From positions 1 through 64,000 of the forward strand of contig JAKLKC010000019.1 in assembly GCA_023150875.1 (NCBI GenBank): a stretch of 64,000 nt of DNA. The letters are read 5' to 3'. Position 1 is the stretch's first letter. Each line of letters opens with the position of its first letter. This DNA is from Myxococcota bacterium. GTDB lineage: Bacteria; Myxococcota_A; UBA796; UBA9615; JAKLKC01. Shown in pieces: positions 16,849 to 25,775 of the stretch. Under the pieces are notes generated by a model. The model worked only from the letters and a program-made list of their open reading frames with translations, made no database searches and was not told the DNA's origin. Both the position numbers and the translations under genes were made by a program.

Positions 16849-16972
16849 GTAGGGCGGGGGCTTGTCCCCCGCCGAAGCCCCGCGGCGGGGGACAAGCCCC
16901 CGCCCTACGTTCCGGATCGGGTGGGCCTGGGAACGGAGAAACTGGGGAGGAACCTTCGGAACGACGTACTAG
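16849..16972. repeat. Hairpin-plus-tail repeat element (complete copy)
   Basis: Left arm 16849-16874 and right arm 16883-16908 are perfect 26-bp inverted repeats around the 8-base loop AAGCCCCG. The tail 16909-16972 continues with the sequence shared with window bases 14-77. A motif GGTGCCTGACACC lies 42 bases before the left arm; similar motifs are common in repeats of many environmental bacteria, sometimes near Y1 (REP-type) transposases, but none is encoded here. Confidence 0.85.
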
Positions 16973-17057
16973 TAGTGGCCTCCGCGCCGGGCTCGGACGG
17001 CCCCTCGCCGCGTGCTCTTCCCCACCAGCGCAAGCTGGCGCCGGCACTCCAGAACGA

Positions 17058-17088
17058 CGAAGGGGACCCCCTCTTGGGGCCCCCTTCG
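17058..17088. repeat. Nested hairpin
   Basis: CGAAGGGG (17058-17065) and CCCCTTCG (17081-17088) form an outer 8-bp stem; CCCC and GGGG around TCTT form an inner one. It could act as a transcription terminator on the minus strand for material beyond the flippase promoter side, but there is no T tract. Confidence 0.55.
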
Positions 17089-17546
17089 CTCTCGCAGGGA
17101 AAAACGGGAAGTACCGTTGCGTGGTTCGATGAGCGGTGCCCAGCGGGGAAGGGGCCGGCACCCGCGAATGTCCCGCGAAGGCGCGTGGACCACGAGTGCG
17201 CCTTTGGGTGCGGCGGCCTCTTCCTGCAGAGCGGCGGAGAGTCAGGAAGGGCGTCGCGGAACGAACTGGCGCCTCTGCCCCCTCCCCGCTGGACCCCCAC
17301 TCGTCGAACTACGCTCCCTTCCTTCAGCAGGAGGTGTGCCAGACTTCGTTCGGATGGGCATCGAATCCCCGAACGGGCCGATTCTGCCCGGTCCGGGGGC
17401 TGAACGGGGCGCGAACGGGGGGATCCGACGGACGGCATGCCGGCCGAACGCGGCGAACCGGGCCCGGGGAGCGGGGTCTCCCCCTTACGGGACATCCCGC
17501 GACCGCCTGGGCCTGTGCACTCCGTTCACGATCCCCGGTAGAGGCT

Positions 17547-18827
17547 TCACAGTCGTGCAGGAAGTGCACGGATCGCCAACGCGTACAGGGCGGCGGTGGC
17601 GACCTCCCGGGCCAGGGTGGCCGCCGCGGCGCCCAGGATCCCCCAGCGGGGGATCCACCAGGCCGCCAGGGCGAAGCTCCCCGCCGCCGCCACCGACTGG
17701 GCGGCGGCGATGGCCCCGCCCCGGCCGTGAACGGCCAGGCGAACGCAGAGCACCGTTCCCACCGCGTAGGGGACGATGGCGAGGACCTGGACCCGGAACG
17801 CGGGCGCGGCGGGCTCGAAGGCCCCTCCGAACACCGCCCCCAGCAGGGGGCGCGCGGCGATCCCCAGGCCCGCGGCCACGGCCAGCGCCAGGGCGGCGGC
17901 CACCCCACCGGCCGTCCGGCTCGCCGCCGCCGCCCGCCGCTCCGCCTCGCGCCCGCTGACCCCCCGCGCGGACCGGGCGACCGCGGGGAGCAGCGCACCG
18001 AAGAGGGCGACCGCCACGCCCCGCAGCGCGTCCAGCCCCCGCCCGCCCGCGGCGTAGAGGCCGGTCGCCTCGTCCCCGAGCCAGGCCGCCACCAGCCACA
18101 GGTCCAGGCGGCCCGCCACGGCGCCGGCCACCGCCGCCAACCCGAAGGGCCACGCCTCCCGCAGCAAGGGCAGGACCCGATCCCCCGCCCCCCGCAGCCT
18201 CCCTCCCGCCACCATCCCCCAGCCCACCGCCATCGCCCCCGCCGCCGCCGCCGCCGGCCCCAGCACCGCCGCCCACGCCACCCCCAGGAGGCCCAGCCCC
18301 GCCGCCAGGGCGGACACCGTGAGGACGAGGCGGAGCGCCGCCTCACCGGCGGTCAGCGCGAGGATCCACTCCATTCGCTCTCCGGCGCGGATCGCCGCCC
18401 TGCCCGCGCCGGCGACTCCCGAGATCCCCGGGAGGAGCGCCAGCAGGGCCGCCGCCGGCAGCGCTCCGCCGAACGGACCGGCGCCCGACGCCGCCAGGGC
18501 GAGCATCCCCAGGCCCGCGATCACCCCCAGGGCCAACCGCAGCCCGAGTCCCGCCCACAGATCCCGCGCTCCCCCGTCGGGGGTCCGGGCGAGTTCCCGG
18601 GTCAGCACGGTGCCGATCCCGAAGTCGGCCACCATCTGGAGACCCGCCGCCACCGAGAGCAGGAACGAGAAGCGCCCGAACTCCGCCGCGCCGAGGCCCC
18701 GGGCAGCCACCGCGACGGTGACGAAGCCGATCCCCGAGGCGGCTCCCTGGGCGGCCACCAGGAGCGCGGTGTTCAGGGCCACCCGCCCCCGCGCGGGGCG
18801 GGGCTCCGGGGACGCGGCCGTGCTCAT
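17547..18827 (-). CDS. Wzx-like polysaccharide flippase (MATE/PST type)
   Basis: A 426-residue membrane protein with about twelve to fourteen hydrophobic segments. The N-terminus has the features of the polysaccharide transport family: NTALLVAAQGAASGIGF, then ARGLGAAEFGRFSF, the usual 'GLGxxxFGxF' pattern. Such proteins flip lipid-linked glycans across the inner membrane. ATG 18827 overlaps the stop of the methyltransferase gene by four bases (ATGA). It fits with the glycosyltransferases in the first 17 kb. No Wzy-like polymerase is evident in the window. Confidence 0.85.
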   Translation of the reverse strand: MSTAASPEPRPARGRVALNTALLVAAQGAASGIGFVTVAVAARGLGAAEFGRFSFLLSVAAGLQMVADFGIGTVLTRELARTPDGGARDLWAGLGLRLALGVIAGLGMLALAASGAGPFGGALPAAALLALLPGISGVAGAGRAAIRAGERMEWILALTAGEAALRLVLTVSALAAGLGLLGVAWAAVLGPAAAAAGAMAVGWGMVAGGRLRGAGDRVLPLLREAWPFGLAAVAGAVAGRLDLWLVAAWLGDEATGLYAAGGRGLDALRGVAVALFGALLPAVARSARGVSGREAERRAAAASRTAGGVAAALALAVAAGLGIAARPLLGAVFGGAFEPAAPAFRVQVLAIVPYAVGTVLCVRLAVHGRGGAIAAAQSVAAAGSFALAAWWIPRWGILGAAAATLAREVATAALYALAIRALPARL

Positions 18828-19528
18828 CCACGGCTCGGGGGCGTCAGGGCGACGACGGTGAACGTCTCCGCCCACGCCCGGCGGGTGGCGACGATCCGGT
18901 GGTCGTGACCCGGTGGGAGTCCCCCCCTCACGAACGCCGGCAGGTCGGAGTCGTCGGAGAGCACCAGCAGGGCGAGCCCGCCGGGCCCAAGGAACTCCCC
19001 GTATTCACTCAAGAACCGGGCGACGACCCTGTGTCCCTCGCCGGACATGAACGCCGCCGCGGCGGGGGAGCCCGGCTCCCGGGGGTAGTAGGGAGGGTTC
19101 CACCAGATCCGGTCGAAGCGCTCCCCCCGGACCGGCTCGAAGAGGGAGCCCTCCCGCACCTCCATCGCGTCCTCCAGGCCGCAACGTCGGGCGTTGGCGC
19201 GGGCGCACGCGACGGCGGCGGGGGCGACGTCGGTGGAGACCACCCTCCCCGCCCCGGCGCGGAGGGCGGAGAGGCCCAGCGCCCCCGAGCCGGTGCCCAG
19301 GTCCAGGACCCACGACCCCCGGGGGAGCTCGGCGCAGGCGACCTCGGCCATGAACGCGGAGGAGCCCGCATGCAGGGGGTGGAAGACCCCCGGTTCCACC
19401 CAAAGGGGCAGCCCCCGGAACGGGGCCGGGACCGGCCGGCCCGGGTCGCGGCCGACGGCCCGGGCCCGGTGGACCCAGAGGCGGACCCGCCGGCGGACGG
19501 CCCGGTGCAGGGCCCCCGCCGCGCTCAA
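18824..19528 (-). CDS. SAM-dependent methyltransferase (HemK/RsmC-like)
   Basis: A 234-residue class I methyltransferase. The SAM-binding motif I is VLDLGTGSGALGL (about 74-86), followed by an acidic motif II (STDVAPAAVACA), and the catalytic-type motif NPPYYP (about 145-150). NPPY is characteristic of enzymes that methylate amide or exocyclic amino nitrogens, such as HemK/PrmC and RsmC. The target is unknown. TTG start at 19528. Translation is probably coupled with the flippase downstream, though a functional link is not obvious. Confidence 0.8.
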   Translation of the reverse strand: MSAAGALHRAVRRRVRLWVHRARAVGRDPGRPVPAPFRGLPLWVEPGVFHPLHAGSSAFMAEVACAELPRGSWVLDLGTGSGALGLSALRAGAGRVVSTDVAPAAVACARANARRCGLEDAMEVREGSLFEPVRGERFDRIWWNPPYYPREPGSPAAAAFMSGEGHRVVARFLSEYGEFLGPGGLALLVLSDDSDLPAFVRGGLPPGHDHRIVATRRAWAETFTVVALTPPSRG

Positions 19529-19556
19529 GCCGCCCGCTCCGGCCGCCGGGGCGCGG

Positions 19557-20153
19557 TCACGCCCCCCGGGGGAAGAAGCGCCAGCGGCGGCCCGACGGCT
19601 GGGATCCCTTCTCGGCGAAGAGGTCGGGGTGGCTCAGGTAGTCCCTGGGGAGTCGGCCCCCCCGGGGGCTCTCGTCGGTGATGGCCACGGGGACCGTGGG
19701 CCGGTCCAGGTGGTCCTCGTTCCCCATCCACAGGCGGTTCGGAGAGATGAAGACCATGGTGTGCCAGTGGGGGATGTTGGGCTCGGTGTCCGTCTGGCGC
19801 CAGTTGTAGACCAGCAGGTCGCCGGCCCGCATCTCCTCGATCGGCACCGCGCGGGTGTTGACGTGGTCGGCGAGGTTCTGGGCGCCCAGGAAGCGCCGCG
19901 CCCAGCGGGCGTATCGGTCGTAGTCGCCCCGGAAGGTCCCCTCGCTCACCCGCGTCCACTTGCCCCGACCTCCCTCCCTCTCGAAGAAGGAGAGGGGTAC
20001 GGTCAGCTCCCGCCGCGCCGCGAAGGTGATCGCCCCCAGGATGGCGAGGTCCGCGCAGTCCGCGGCGAGCCCGTCGGCCGCCCGGTCGGCGATCCACCCG
20101 TCGATCCACTCGCGGTAGGCCGCGACGTCGTCCTCGTTCCAGTCCCGTCCCAC
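19557..20153 (-). CDS. Hypothetical protein, possible papain-like amidase fold
   Basis: 198 residues from a GTG at 20153, with GGAGGGAAC immediately upstream. A cysteine in AADCADLAILG (about residue 32) and a histidine in PHWHTMVFIS (about 132), with GDLLVYNW between them, resemble the Cys-His layout of NlpC/P60 or related cell-wall or papain-like enzymes. No signal peptide is evident. The family assignment is a guess from these motifs. Confidence 0.65.
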   Translation of the reverse strand: MGRDWNEDDVAAYREWIDGWIADRAADGLAADCADLAILGAITFAARRELTVPLSFFEREGGRGKWTRVSEGTFRGDYDRYARWARRFLGAQNLADHVNTRAVPIEEMRAGDLLVYNWRQTDTEPNIPHWHTMVFISPNRLWMGNEDHLDRPTVPVAITDESPRGGRLPRDYLSHPDLFAEKGSQPSGRRWRFFPRGA

Positions 20154-20262
20154 GTTCCCTCCCCCCGCCCGGCCGAGGTCCCGGCGACCTCCGCCGGCCT
20201 TCCGGGCCCGAGCCGACGAGGGTACCGCCGGACGGCACCGGCGGGAAGTCCGCGCCGCGACG

Positions 20263-20739
20263 TCAGGACAGCAGGGAGAGGAGCGCCCCCTGGACCTGCT
20301 GGCGGAAGAGCTCCAGCCCGGCCCGGTCGACGTGGAGGCGTACCCCCGCCTGACGTTCCCCCTTCAGGCCCGAACGGAGGCGGAGGGCACGGGAGGCGTG
20401 GGAGAGGTCCACCCACCACTCCACCCGGACGCGGTCCCCCTCCACCGCCTCGATGGACAGGGAGAAGCCATCCTCGAAGCTGTCGTGCTGGACGGCCCGG
20501 GCCCTCCCCGCCACCACCTCCCCCAGGGTCTTCTGGAGCTGGTGCAGGGACGCCAGGGGCTCCCGGAACCCCGCCACCGAGAGCCAGGGAGCCCCGAACT
20601 GGCCGTCGTCCCCCAGCATCTCGAAGCGGACGCCGTAACGCACCAGGTCGGTGCCCTCCACCAGGCTCGCCAGATCGAGGACCACCCGCACCGCCACCGC
20701 CTGGTCCACCATCGCCGCGCACCGTTCCCGGGACTCCAT
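20263..20739 (-). CDS. Hypothetical cytoplasmic protein
   Basis: 158 residues, no signal peptide, alternating polar and hydrophobic pattern suggestive of a beta-rich fold (RYGVRFEMLGDDG, RVRVEWWVDLS), and a C-terminal helix. ATG at 20739 lies two bases after the stop of the GHL10-like gene, so they are in one operon. No family recognised with confidence. Confidence 0.65.
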   Translation of the reverse strand: MESRERCAAMVDQAVAVRVVLDLASLVEGTDLVRYGVRFEMLGDDGQFGAPWLSVAGFREPLASLHQLQKTLGEVVAGRARAVQHDSFEDGFSLSIEAVEGDRVRVEWWVDLSHASRALRLRSGLKGERQAGVRLHVDRAGLELFRQQVQGALLSLLS

Positions 20740-20741
20740 CC

Positions 20742-22262
20742 TCACTCGCCTTTCCAGGGCATCGGCGGCACCCGCGCCGGCTCCGCGAACGGGCCGGCGG
20801 CGAGGTCGTCGAGCCACCCGCCCGCCGCCAGCAGGCTGTAGTCGAACAGCGTGACCCCGGCCGCCCCCAGCTCCCGGGCGACCTCCACCTCCGCCGCGAT
20901 CTCGCCGAAGTCGTTGTCGGGGCAGGTCTCGGAGTCCACGCAGATCCCCGCGTACACGTGGCGCCCCGCGGCGCCCCCCCGGGACAGGTGGTCCCCCGCG
21001 AGGGTCCGCCAGTCCAGCCGCTGCCCCGGAGGGTCGGTGAGGGGCCAGTAGATCATGGGCAGGATGGCGTCCGCGGCGCCCTCGTCCATGAAGGCGCCGC
21101 TGTCCTGGTAGTAGTCCAGGTTCCCCTGGCTCACCGAGGACCAGCCCCAGCGGTTCTCGTAGATCCCCCAGACCGCGGCGGTCACCTTCACCTCCGGTCG
21201 CACCGCCCACACCCTCCCCGACACCCCGGCGACGGTGGCGGTGACCGCCCGGCGCTGGAAGTCCTCCCACGAGAGCCCCGGCTCGCCGGCGAGGGCGGAG
21301 GCGTAGGCCGCGTCGCTGGCCTCGTCGTGGGAATACTGGCTGCCGGGATAACGGACGTAGTCCAGGTGCACGCCGTCCACGTCGTAGGCGGTCACCACGT
21401 CCTCGGCGACGGCGGCGACCCAGTCCCGCACCTCGCCGCTCCCCGGAGAGGCGAAGACGTAGCTGGAGTTCAGGGCCATGGGGACCCCCGAGGCGTCGGC
21501 CACCCGCCACTCGGGGTGGACGTCGTAGGGGTGCGGGGGGACCACGTCCGAGGGCGGCGTGGTACCGGACCAGAAGGGGAAGGTGTTCAGGTAGGCGTGC
21601 AGCTCGATCCCCCGGGCGTGGGCCCGGCCCACCGCCGCCTCCAGGGGATCCCACCCGGGGTCGACGCCGAGGCCGTCCATCACCGACGACCACGGCTCCA
21701 GGCTGGAGCGATACAGGGCGTCGAAGGTGCCCCGGACCTGGAAGTACACCTGGTTGAAACCGGCGCCGGCGATGGAGTCGATCAGCGCCTCCACGTCCCC
21801 CTCGTCGGTGGCGGCGCCGATGGTCCACCGGGTCACCCAGAGCCCCCGCGCCTCCAGGAGGGCGACCTCGACGGGCACGGCGATCTCCAATCCCCCGTAG
21901 GTGGCGCGCACCGTGGTCTCCCCCCGTTCCCCGCCGGTGACCACCCCCGCCGCCACCGACGCGACCCCGGGATCGTCGGCGCTCCAGGCCGCGAGGGCGG
22001 GGTCCACGGCGGCCCCGTCCGCCAGCAGCTCCAGGGTCCGGGCGTCCCCCTCCCCGAGCAGGAGGCGGGCCGGGCGGGCGGCGAGGGAGGCGGGGGAGGC
22101 GTCGTCGTCCCCGGGCGAGGCGTCGTCGTCTCCGGGCGAGGCGTCGTCGTCCCCCGGCGGGGCCACCAGGGCGTCGTCGTCCCCCTCCCCCGCGGGAGCG
22201 CAGCCCGGGGCGAGGGCGCACGAGGCCAGGACGGCGAGGAGGAGGCTGGGGGATCTGGGCAT
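20742..22262 (-). CDS. GHL10-like glycoside hydrolase lipoprotein
   Basis: 506 residues. A lipoprotein signal ends at LAPGC; next comes an acidic linker with three tandem DDDASPG units encoded by 21-bp repeats, then a bacterial Ig-like segment (about 55-130), then a TIM-barrel domain of the GHL10 (DUF187) type: GLWVTRWTIG, NQVYFQVRG, a barrel strand VDGVHLDYVRYPG, and DAILPMIYWP. Members of this family are predicted to act on polysaccharides or peptidoglycan-linked glycans; the DYVRYP segment holds the likely catalytic acid. Predicted to be anchored at the outer membrane. ATG 22262 gives the signal peptide. Confidence 0.85.
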   Translation of the reverse strand: MPRSPSLLLAVLASCALAPGCAPAGEGDDDALVAPPGDDDASPGDDDASPGDDDASPASLAARPARLLLGEGDARTLELLADGAAVDPALAAWSADDPGVASVAAGVVTGGERGETTVRATYGGLEIAVPVEVALLEARGLWVTRWTIGAATDEGDVEALIDSIAGAGFNQVYFQVRGTFDALYRSSLEPWSSVMDGLGVDPGWDPLEAAVGRAHARGIELHAYLNTFPFWSGTTPPSDVVPPHPYDVHPEWRVADASGVPMALNSSYVFASPGSGEVRDWVAAVAEDVVTAYDVDGVHLDYVRYPGSQYSHDEASDAAYASALAGEPGLSWEDFQRRAVTATVAGVSGRVWAVRPEVKVTAAVWGIYENRWGWSSVSQGNLDYYQDSGAFMDEGAADAILPMIYWPLTDPPGQRLDWRTLAGDHLSRGGAAGRHVYAGICVDSETCPDNDFGEIAAEVEVARELGAAGVTLFDYSLLAAGGWLDDLAAGPFAEPARVPPMPWKGE

Positions 22263-22365
22263 GGCGGGCCCCCGTCCGCGCCGTCGGGGGATCTCCCGGG
22301 CGGTCGGGACGGGGGAGTATACGCGGGGAGGCCAGGGGCAGGTGCCCGGGCCGGGCGAGGCCCGA

Positions 22366-24027
22366 TCAGAGGCGGACGTAGTAGCGGCTGCTGGAAGCGG
22401 AGTTGCCCGAGGCGTCCGCCGAGCGGAGCGTGAAGTAGTAGGTGTAGTTGCTGCTGACGGTGAAGGTCATCACGTGGGTGGTGGTGAGGCCGTCGTCGCC
22501 GTAGGGGCCGCAGCACTCGAAGTCCACCCAGGTGGTGGCGGGCTCGTCGGTCACCCACGTCAGGGTGACGGTGCGGCCGCTGGCCGAGCCGGAGATCCCG
22601 CTGATGGTCGGCGGAGTCGTGTCGGCGGCGGAGCAGCCCTCGTCCAGGTCGCCGTCGCAGTCGTTGTCCACCCCGTCGCAGGACTCGGACGCCCCGGGGT
22701 TGATCGCCCCGTCGCCGTCGTCGCAGTCGGAGCTGGAGCTCCACCCGTCGCCATCGGCGTCGGTGGGGCCGGAGCCCCCGCCGCCCGCCACCGCCGCCGC
22801 GACGTCGATCAGGCCGTGGCCGTAGGAGCTGTCCCACCCCGAGGAGCCGAGGTCGATGGACGTGCTCTTCAGCCGCTCGTAGACGGAGCTGGTGGTGGTG
22901 TAGCCCTGGCTGACCAGGAGGGCGGCGGCGGCGGCGAGGTGGGGGGTCGCCATCGAGGTGCCGTCCCAGAAGTAGTAGCTCCAGGTGTTGCCCTCGAAGG
23001 TCTCCTGGAGGACGCCGTCGGCGTAGCCGTCGCCGTTCTGGTCCTTGCCGGTGTCGCCCCCCGGGGCGACAAAGTCCAGGGCGGTGCCGGTGTTGCTGTA
23101 GGAGGCGCGGGTCTTGTCGTAGCGGACGGCGCCCACGGCGATCACCCCGTCGTAGGCGGCGGGGTAGTTGATGCGGTCGGTGTACTCGTTGCCAGCCGCG
23201 GCCACCAGGATCACCCCCTTCGACAGGGCGTAGTCGACGGCGCTCTTCAACGTCGAGGAGCCCGAGTAGGTGCCGAGGCTCATGTTGGCGACCGCGGCGC
23301 CGTGGTCGGCGGCGTACACGATGCCGTTGGCGATGGAGGTGACACTCCCCGAACCGTAGGTGTCCAGGACCCGGATCGGCATGATCGAGACGCCCGGGGC
23401 GACCCCCGAGACGCCGCGCCCGTTGTCCGTCGCCTGGGCGATGGTGCCGGCGACGTGGGTGCCGTGGCCGTTCTTGTCGGTGGGGTCGGAGTCGTAGTCG
23501 ATGTAGTCGTACCCCGCGACCCGGGAGGACGGCGTGTCCTCGCCGTCCTGGGAGAGGCCCGTGTCCAGCACGGCGACCACCACCCCCGCCCCGGTGGTGA
23601 CGTCCCAGGCCGAGCGGACGCCGATCTGGTCCAGGTTCCACTGGAGGCTGGTGTAGGGGTCGTTCACGCTGCCCATGGAGTGGGTGCGGTAGTTGGGCTC
23701 CGCGTAGAGGATCCGGGGATCCGCCCGGAGGGCGGAGACGACCTCGCCCACCGCCAGGTCGTCGGGCAGAAGGAGGCGGATCGTCCCGTTGGCGCCCACC
23801 TCCTCCACCGCCTCGAGGCCGAAGGACGCCTCCAGGGCCTCCTGGTCCTCCACCGGGACCCCGTCCTGGTACTTCGCCAGCACCTCGGCGCCGACGTAGT
23901 CCTCGTTGCCCTCGAAGGCGACGGACGGAGATCCCTCGGCGGGGACGTCGCCGGTGCCCTGGGGCTCGCAGGCCGCGACGGCGGCCAGGGGGGCGAGGAT
24001 GTAGGCGAAGCGCTTCGTCACGGGCAT
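22366..24027 (-). CDS. Subtilisin-like S8 serine protease lipoprotein with MopE module
   Basis: 553 residues. Signal with lipobox AAVAAC (Cys20); a prodomain (about 45-115) of the inhibitor I9 type; then the peptidase S8 domain with Asp155 (VLDTG), His188 (NGHGTHVAGT), oxyanion Asn280 (AAAGN) and Ser358 (GTSMATPH), so the triad is complete. C-terminal to this is one MopE-type metal-binding motif (DADGDGW, DCDDGD, DNDCDGDLDEGC) and a fibronectin-like domain ending in YYVRL. Likely an extracellular or surface protease. ATG 24027 has GGGAG five bases upstream. Confidence 0.95.
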   Translation of the reverse strand: MPVTKRFAYILAPLAAVAACEPQGTGDVPAEGSPSVAFEGNEDYVGAEVLAKYQDGVPVEDQEALEASFGLEAVEEVGANGTIRLLLPDDLAVGEVVSALRADPRILYAEPNYRTHSMGSVNDPYTSLQWNLDQIGVRSAWDVTTGAGVVVAVLDTGLSQDGEDTPSSRVAGYDYIDYDSDPTDKNGHGTHVAGTIAQATDNGRGVSGVAPGVSIMPIRVLDTYGSGSVTSIANGIVYAADHGAAVANMSLGTYSGSSTLKSAVDYALSKGVILVAAAGNEYTDRINYPAAYDGVIAVGAVRYDKTRASYSNTGTALDFVAPGGDTGKDQNGDGYADGVLQETFEGNTWSYYFWDGTSMATPHLAAAAALLVSQGYTTTSSVYERLKSTSIDLGSSGWDSSYGHGLIDVAAAVAGGGGSGPTDADGDGWSSSSDCDDGDGAINPGASESCDGVDNDCDGDLDEGCSAADTTPPTISGISGSASGRTVTLTWVTDEPATTWVDFECCGPYGDDGLTTTHVMTFTVSSNYTYYFTLRSADASGNSASSSRYYVRL

Positions 24028-24147
24028 GCCTGCTCCCTGGAGGGGAAGGTCCGCCGGGCCCGGCCGCCCCGTCGGGGGGCGGGCGGACTCGGCGGATCAA
24101 TTTATCGGGCACGCTCGCGCTCCATCCAGCCTTCCTTGTCAAGAAAT

Positions 24148-24158
24148 CGCAAATTGCG
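24148..24158. promoter_or_regulatory. Palindrome upstream of protease gene
   Basis: CGCAAATTGCG, a perfect 5-1-5 inverted repeat. On the minus strand a consensus-like TTGACA lies just downstream (24141-24136) towards the protease gene, but no -10 at correct distance was found. Possible operator; weak. Confidence 0.25.
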
Positions 24159-24254
24159 GCGCCGCGGGGCGAAGCGGTGCCCTGCCCGGCTGCCGACGGA
24201 CGAAGGAGGCCCGGGTTGGGACGCCGAGGAGGATCCCCGGGGAGGCGGGGGGGC

Positions 24255-24590
24255 TCAGGCCTGCCCCTCCACCTCCTCGTCCTCCTCCTCGTCGCTCAGC
24301 AGGTCCAGGAGCCCGCTCTCGGCGAGGCGGCCGACGAAGTGGTCGACCAGGTGGGCGACGCGCCAGGCGACGGCGTCGTCCCCTTCCAGGGCCTCGGGGG
24401 ACTCGTTCTCGTTGTAGGTCTCGAACATGTCGGCGAGGTCCCCGTAGGGGGTGAAGGCCAGGGCCTCGTCCTCGACGTCGACTTCCAGCAGGAAGCGGTC
24501 CTCGGTCTCCGCCTCGTCGTCCGTCACCACCACGGAGATCACGCAGCCCCCGCTCGGCGAGCGGTGCATCAGGTCCCAGCGCAGCTCCAT
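24255..24590 (-). CDS. Acidic hypothetical protein
   Basis: 111 residues, strongly acidic, with a C-terminal tail SDEEEDEEVEG. GGAGG lies six bases before the ATG at 24590. Seems cytoplasmic and single-domain, with a beta-rich N-terminal half (CVISVVVTDDEAE, RFLLEVDVEDE) and a helical C-terminal half. No family recognised. Confidence 0.7.
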   Translation of the reverse strand: MELRWDLMHRSPSGGCVISVVVTDDEAETEDRFLLEVDVEDEALAFTPYGDLADMFETYNENESPEALEGDDAVAWRVAHLVDHFVGRLAESGLLDLLSDEEEDEEVEGQA

Positions 24591-24785
24591 CTTCGCCTCC
24601 TCGTTCCGCGGCGCGGCCCATCGGCGGGCGCCGGCACGCGGAAGGCCGCGGATACTACGCGCGGCGCCCACCGCGGGGAACCCCGGCGCGCGGAATTCAC
24701 GGGGGTGCCGCGGGACGGACGCGACGGCCCCGCCGGCTCCCCCTGGCTTGCCCCCGCGGCCGGGGGCCCGGTACGCTCCGGCGGC

Positions 24786-24827
24786 ATGGACAGAGCCCGG
24801 ACCCCGGCCCGACCGGCGGCGGATTGA
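24786..24827 (+). other. Possible 13-codon leader ORF
   Basis: ATG at 24786 opens a 13-codon frame (MDRARTPARPAAD) whose TGA (24825-24827) overlaps the TTG start of the methyltransferase. A TACGCT hexamer lies eight bases before this ATG. Could be a translated leader coupling to the TTG start, or chance. Confidence 0.25.
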
Positions 24828-25693
24828 CCGCCCGCTGCCCCGTGTGCGAGGCGGCGGGCCCCCCCCGGCCCGTGCCGGCGCGGGTGGGGGGGGCGCGCCT
24901 CGGGTGCGCCGCCTGCGGCGCGGCGTGGCTCCCGGGCGCGCCCTCGGGGGAGGAGGCCGCGGGGCTTTACGGGGAGGCCTACTTCCGGGGCGGCGAGGGC
25001 GCTCCCCTGGGCTACCGCGACTACGAAGACGACGCCGCCCTGGTCCGGGCCCAGGCCCGGGCGCGGCTCCGGGCCATCGGGGGCCGCCAGCCCCCCCCGG
25101 GGGCCCTGCTGGAGGTCGGCTGCGCCACGGGCCTGCTCCTGGACGAGGCGCGGGCCCGGGGGTGGGCCGTGGGGGGCGTGGAGGTCTCGCCGTGGGCGGC
25201 GGCCCGGGCGGAGGCCCGCCTGGGGCCAGGGACCGTGGTCCGGGGCGCCCTCGGCGAGGTGGACCTCCCCGCCGCCGCCTATGACGTCGCCGTCGCCGAC
25301 GACGTGATCGAGCACCTCGCGGATCCCGTGGCGGGGCTGAGGGCCCTGCGGCGCGCCCTCCGCCCGGGGGGCCTCCTGGCCCTCCAGACCCCGGCCGTCG
25401 GGGGGCTCCTCCACCGGGCCTCCGGAGCCGGCTGGTTCCACTTCAAGGCCGACCACCCCGTCCTGCTCACCCCGGAGGCCCTGGGCCTGGCCCTCCGCCG
25501 CGCCGGCTTCGCCGCCGTGGAGCTGCGGCCCGCCGCCCGGCGGGTGGACCTCGCCTACATCGCGTCCCGGCTCGGGCACTGGAGCCGCCCCGCCGGCACG
25601 TTGGCCGGCGCCACCCTGCGCCGCCTCCCCGGCGGCCGCCGCCCCTTCCCCCTTCCCACCGGCGAGGTGGTTGCCTTCGCCCGGGCCACCTGA
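24824..25693 (+). CDS. SAM-dependent methyltransferase with N-terminal zinc-ribbon
   Basis: 289 residues. The N-terminus has CPVC and CAAC pairs (about residues 5-36) forming a zinc-binding module; then a class I methyltransferase with motif I LLEVGCATGLLL (about 95-106) and motif post-I VADDVIEHLADP. The combination is common in sugar or natural-product methyltransferases encoded near glycan genes. TTG start at 24824 is the only start upstream of the first Cys pair; a short leader frame overlaps it. Substrate unknown. Confidence 0.8.
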   Translation: MTARCPVCEAAGPPRPVPARVGGARLGCAACGAAWLPGAPSGEEAAGLYGEAYFRGGEGAPLGYRDYEDDAALVRAQARARLRAIGGRQPPPGALLEVGCATGLLLDEARARGWAVGGVEVSPWAAARAEARLGPGTVVRGALGEVDLPAAAYDVAVADDVIEHLADPVAGLRALRRALRPGGLLALQTPAVGGLLHRASGAGWFHFKADHPVLLTPEALGLALRRAGFAAVELRPAARRVDLAYIASRLGHWSRPAGTLAGATLRRLPGGRRPFPLPTGEVVAFARAT

Positions 25694-25775
25694 GGGGGCC
25701 CCCGGGGCGCCCCGGTGGCGTGCGCCCGGCGGCGGCGGTAGTCTGTGCCCGTCACCACCCGGAGCCCGCTCCACG

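Larger units (their letters stand above)
16714..17546. other. Long intergenic region with repeats
   Basis: About 830 bases without a credible gene. It holds a GGTGCCTGACACC motif (16794-16806), the 26-bp hairpin element with its tail (16849-16972) and another hairpin (17058-17088). The remainder (17089-17546) shows no motif I recognise. Base composition is less extreme than in the genes on either side. Confidence 0.6.

Noticed and set aside
16905-17495. 196-codon minus-strand ORF in the long intergenic region
   Set aside because: It reads through the repeat element and has Pro/Arg/Ser-rich composition with no motif; looks like a chance open frame.
24136-24141. TTGACA upstream of the subtilisin gene as a promoter
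   Set aside because: A perfect -35 hexamer, but no -10-like sequence at 16-18 bp; the nearest AT-rich hexamer is about 30 bp away.
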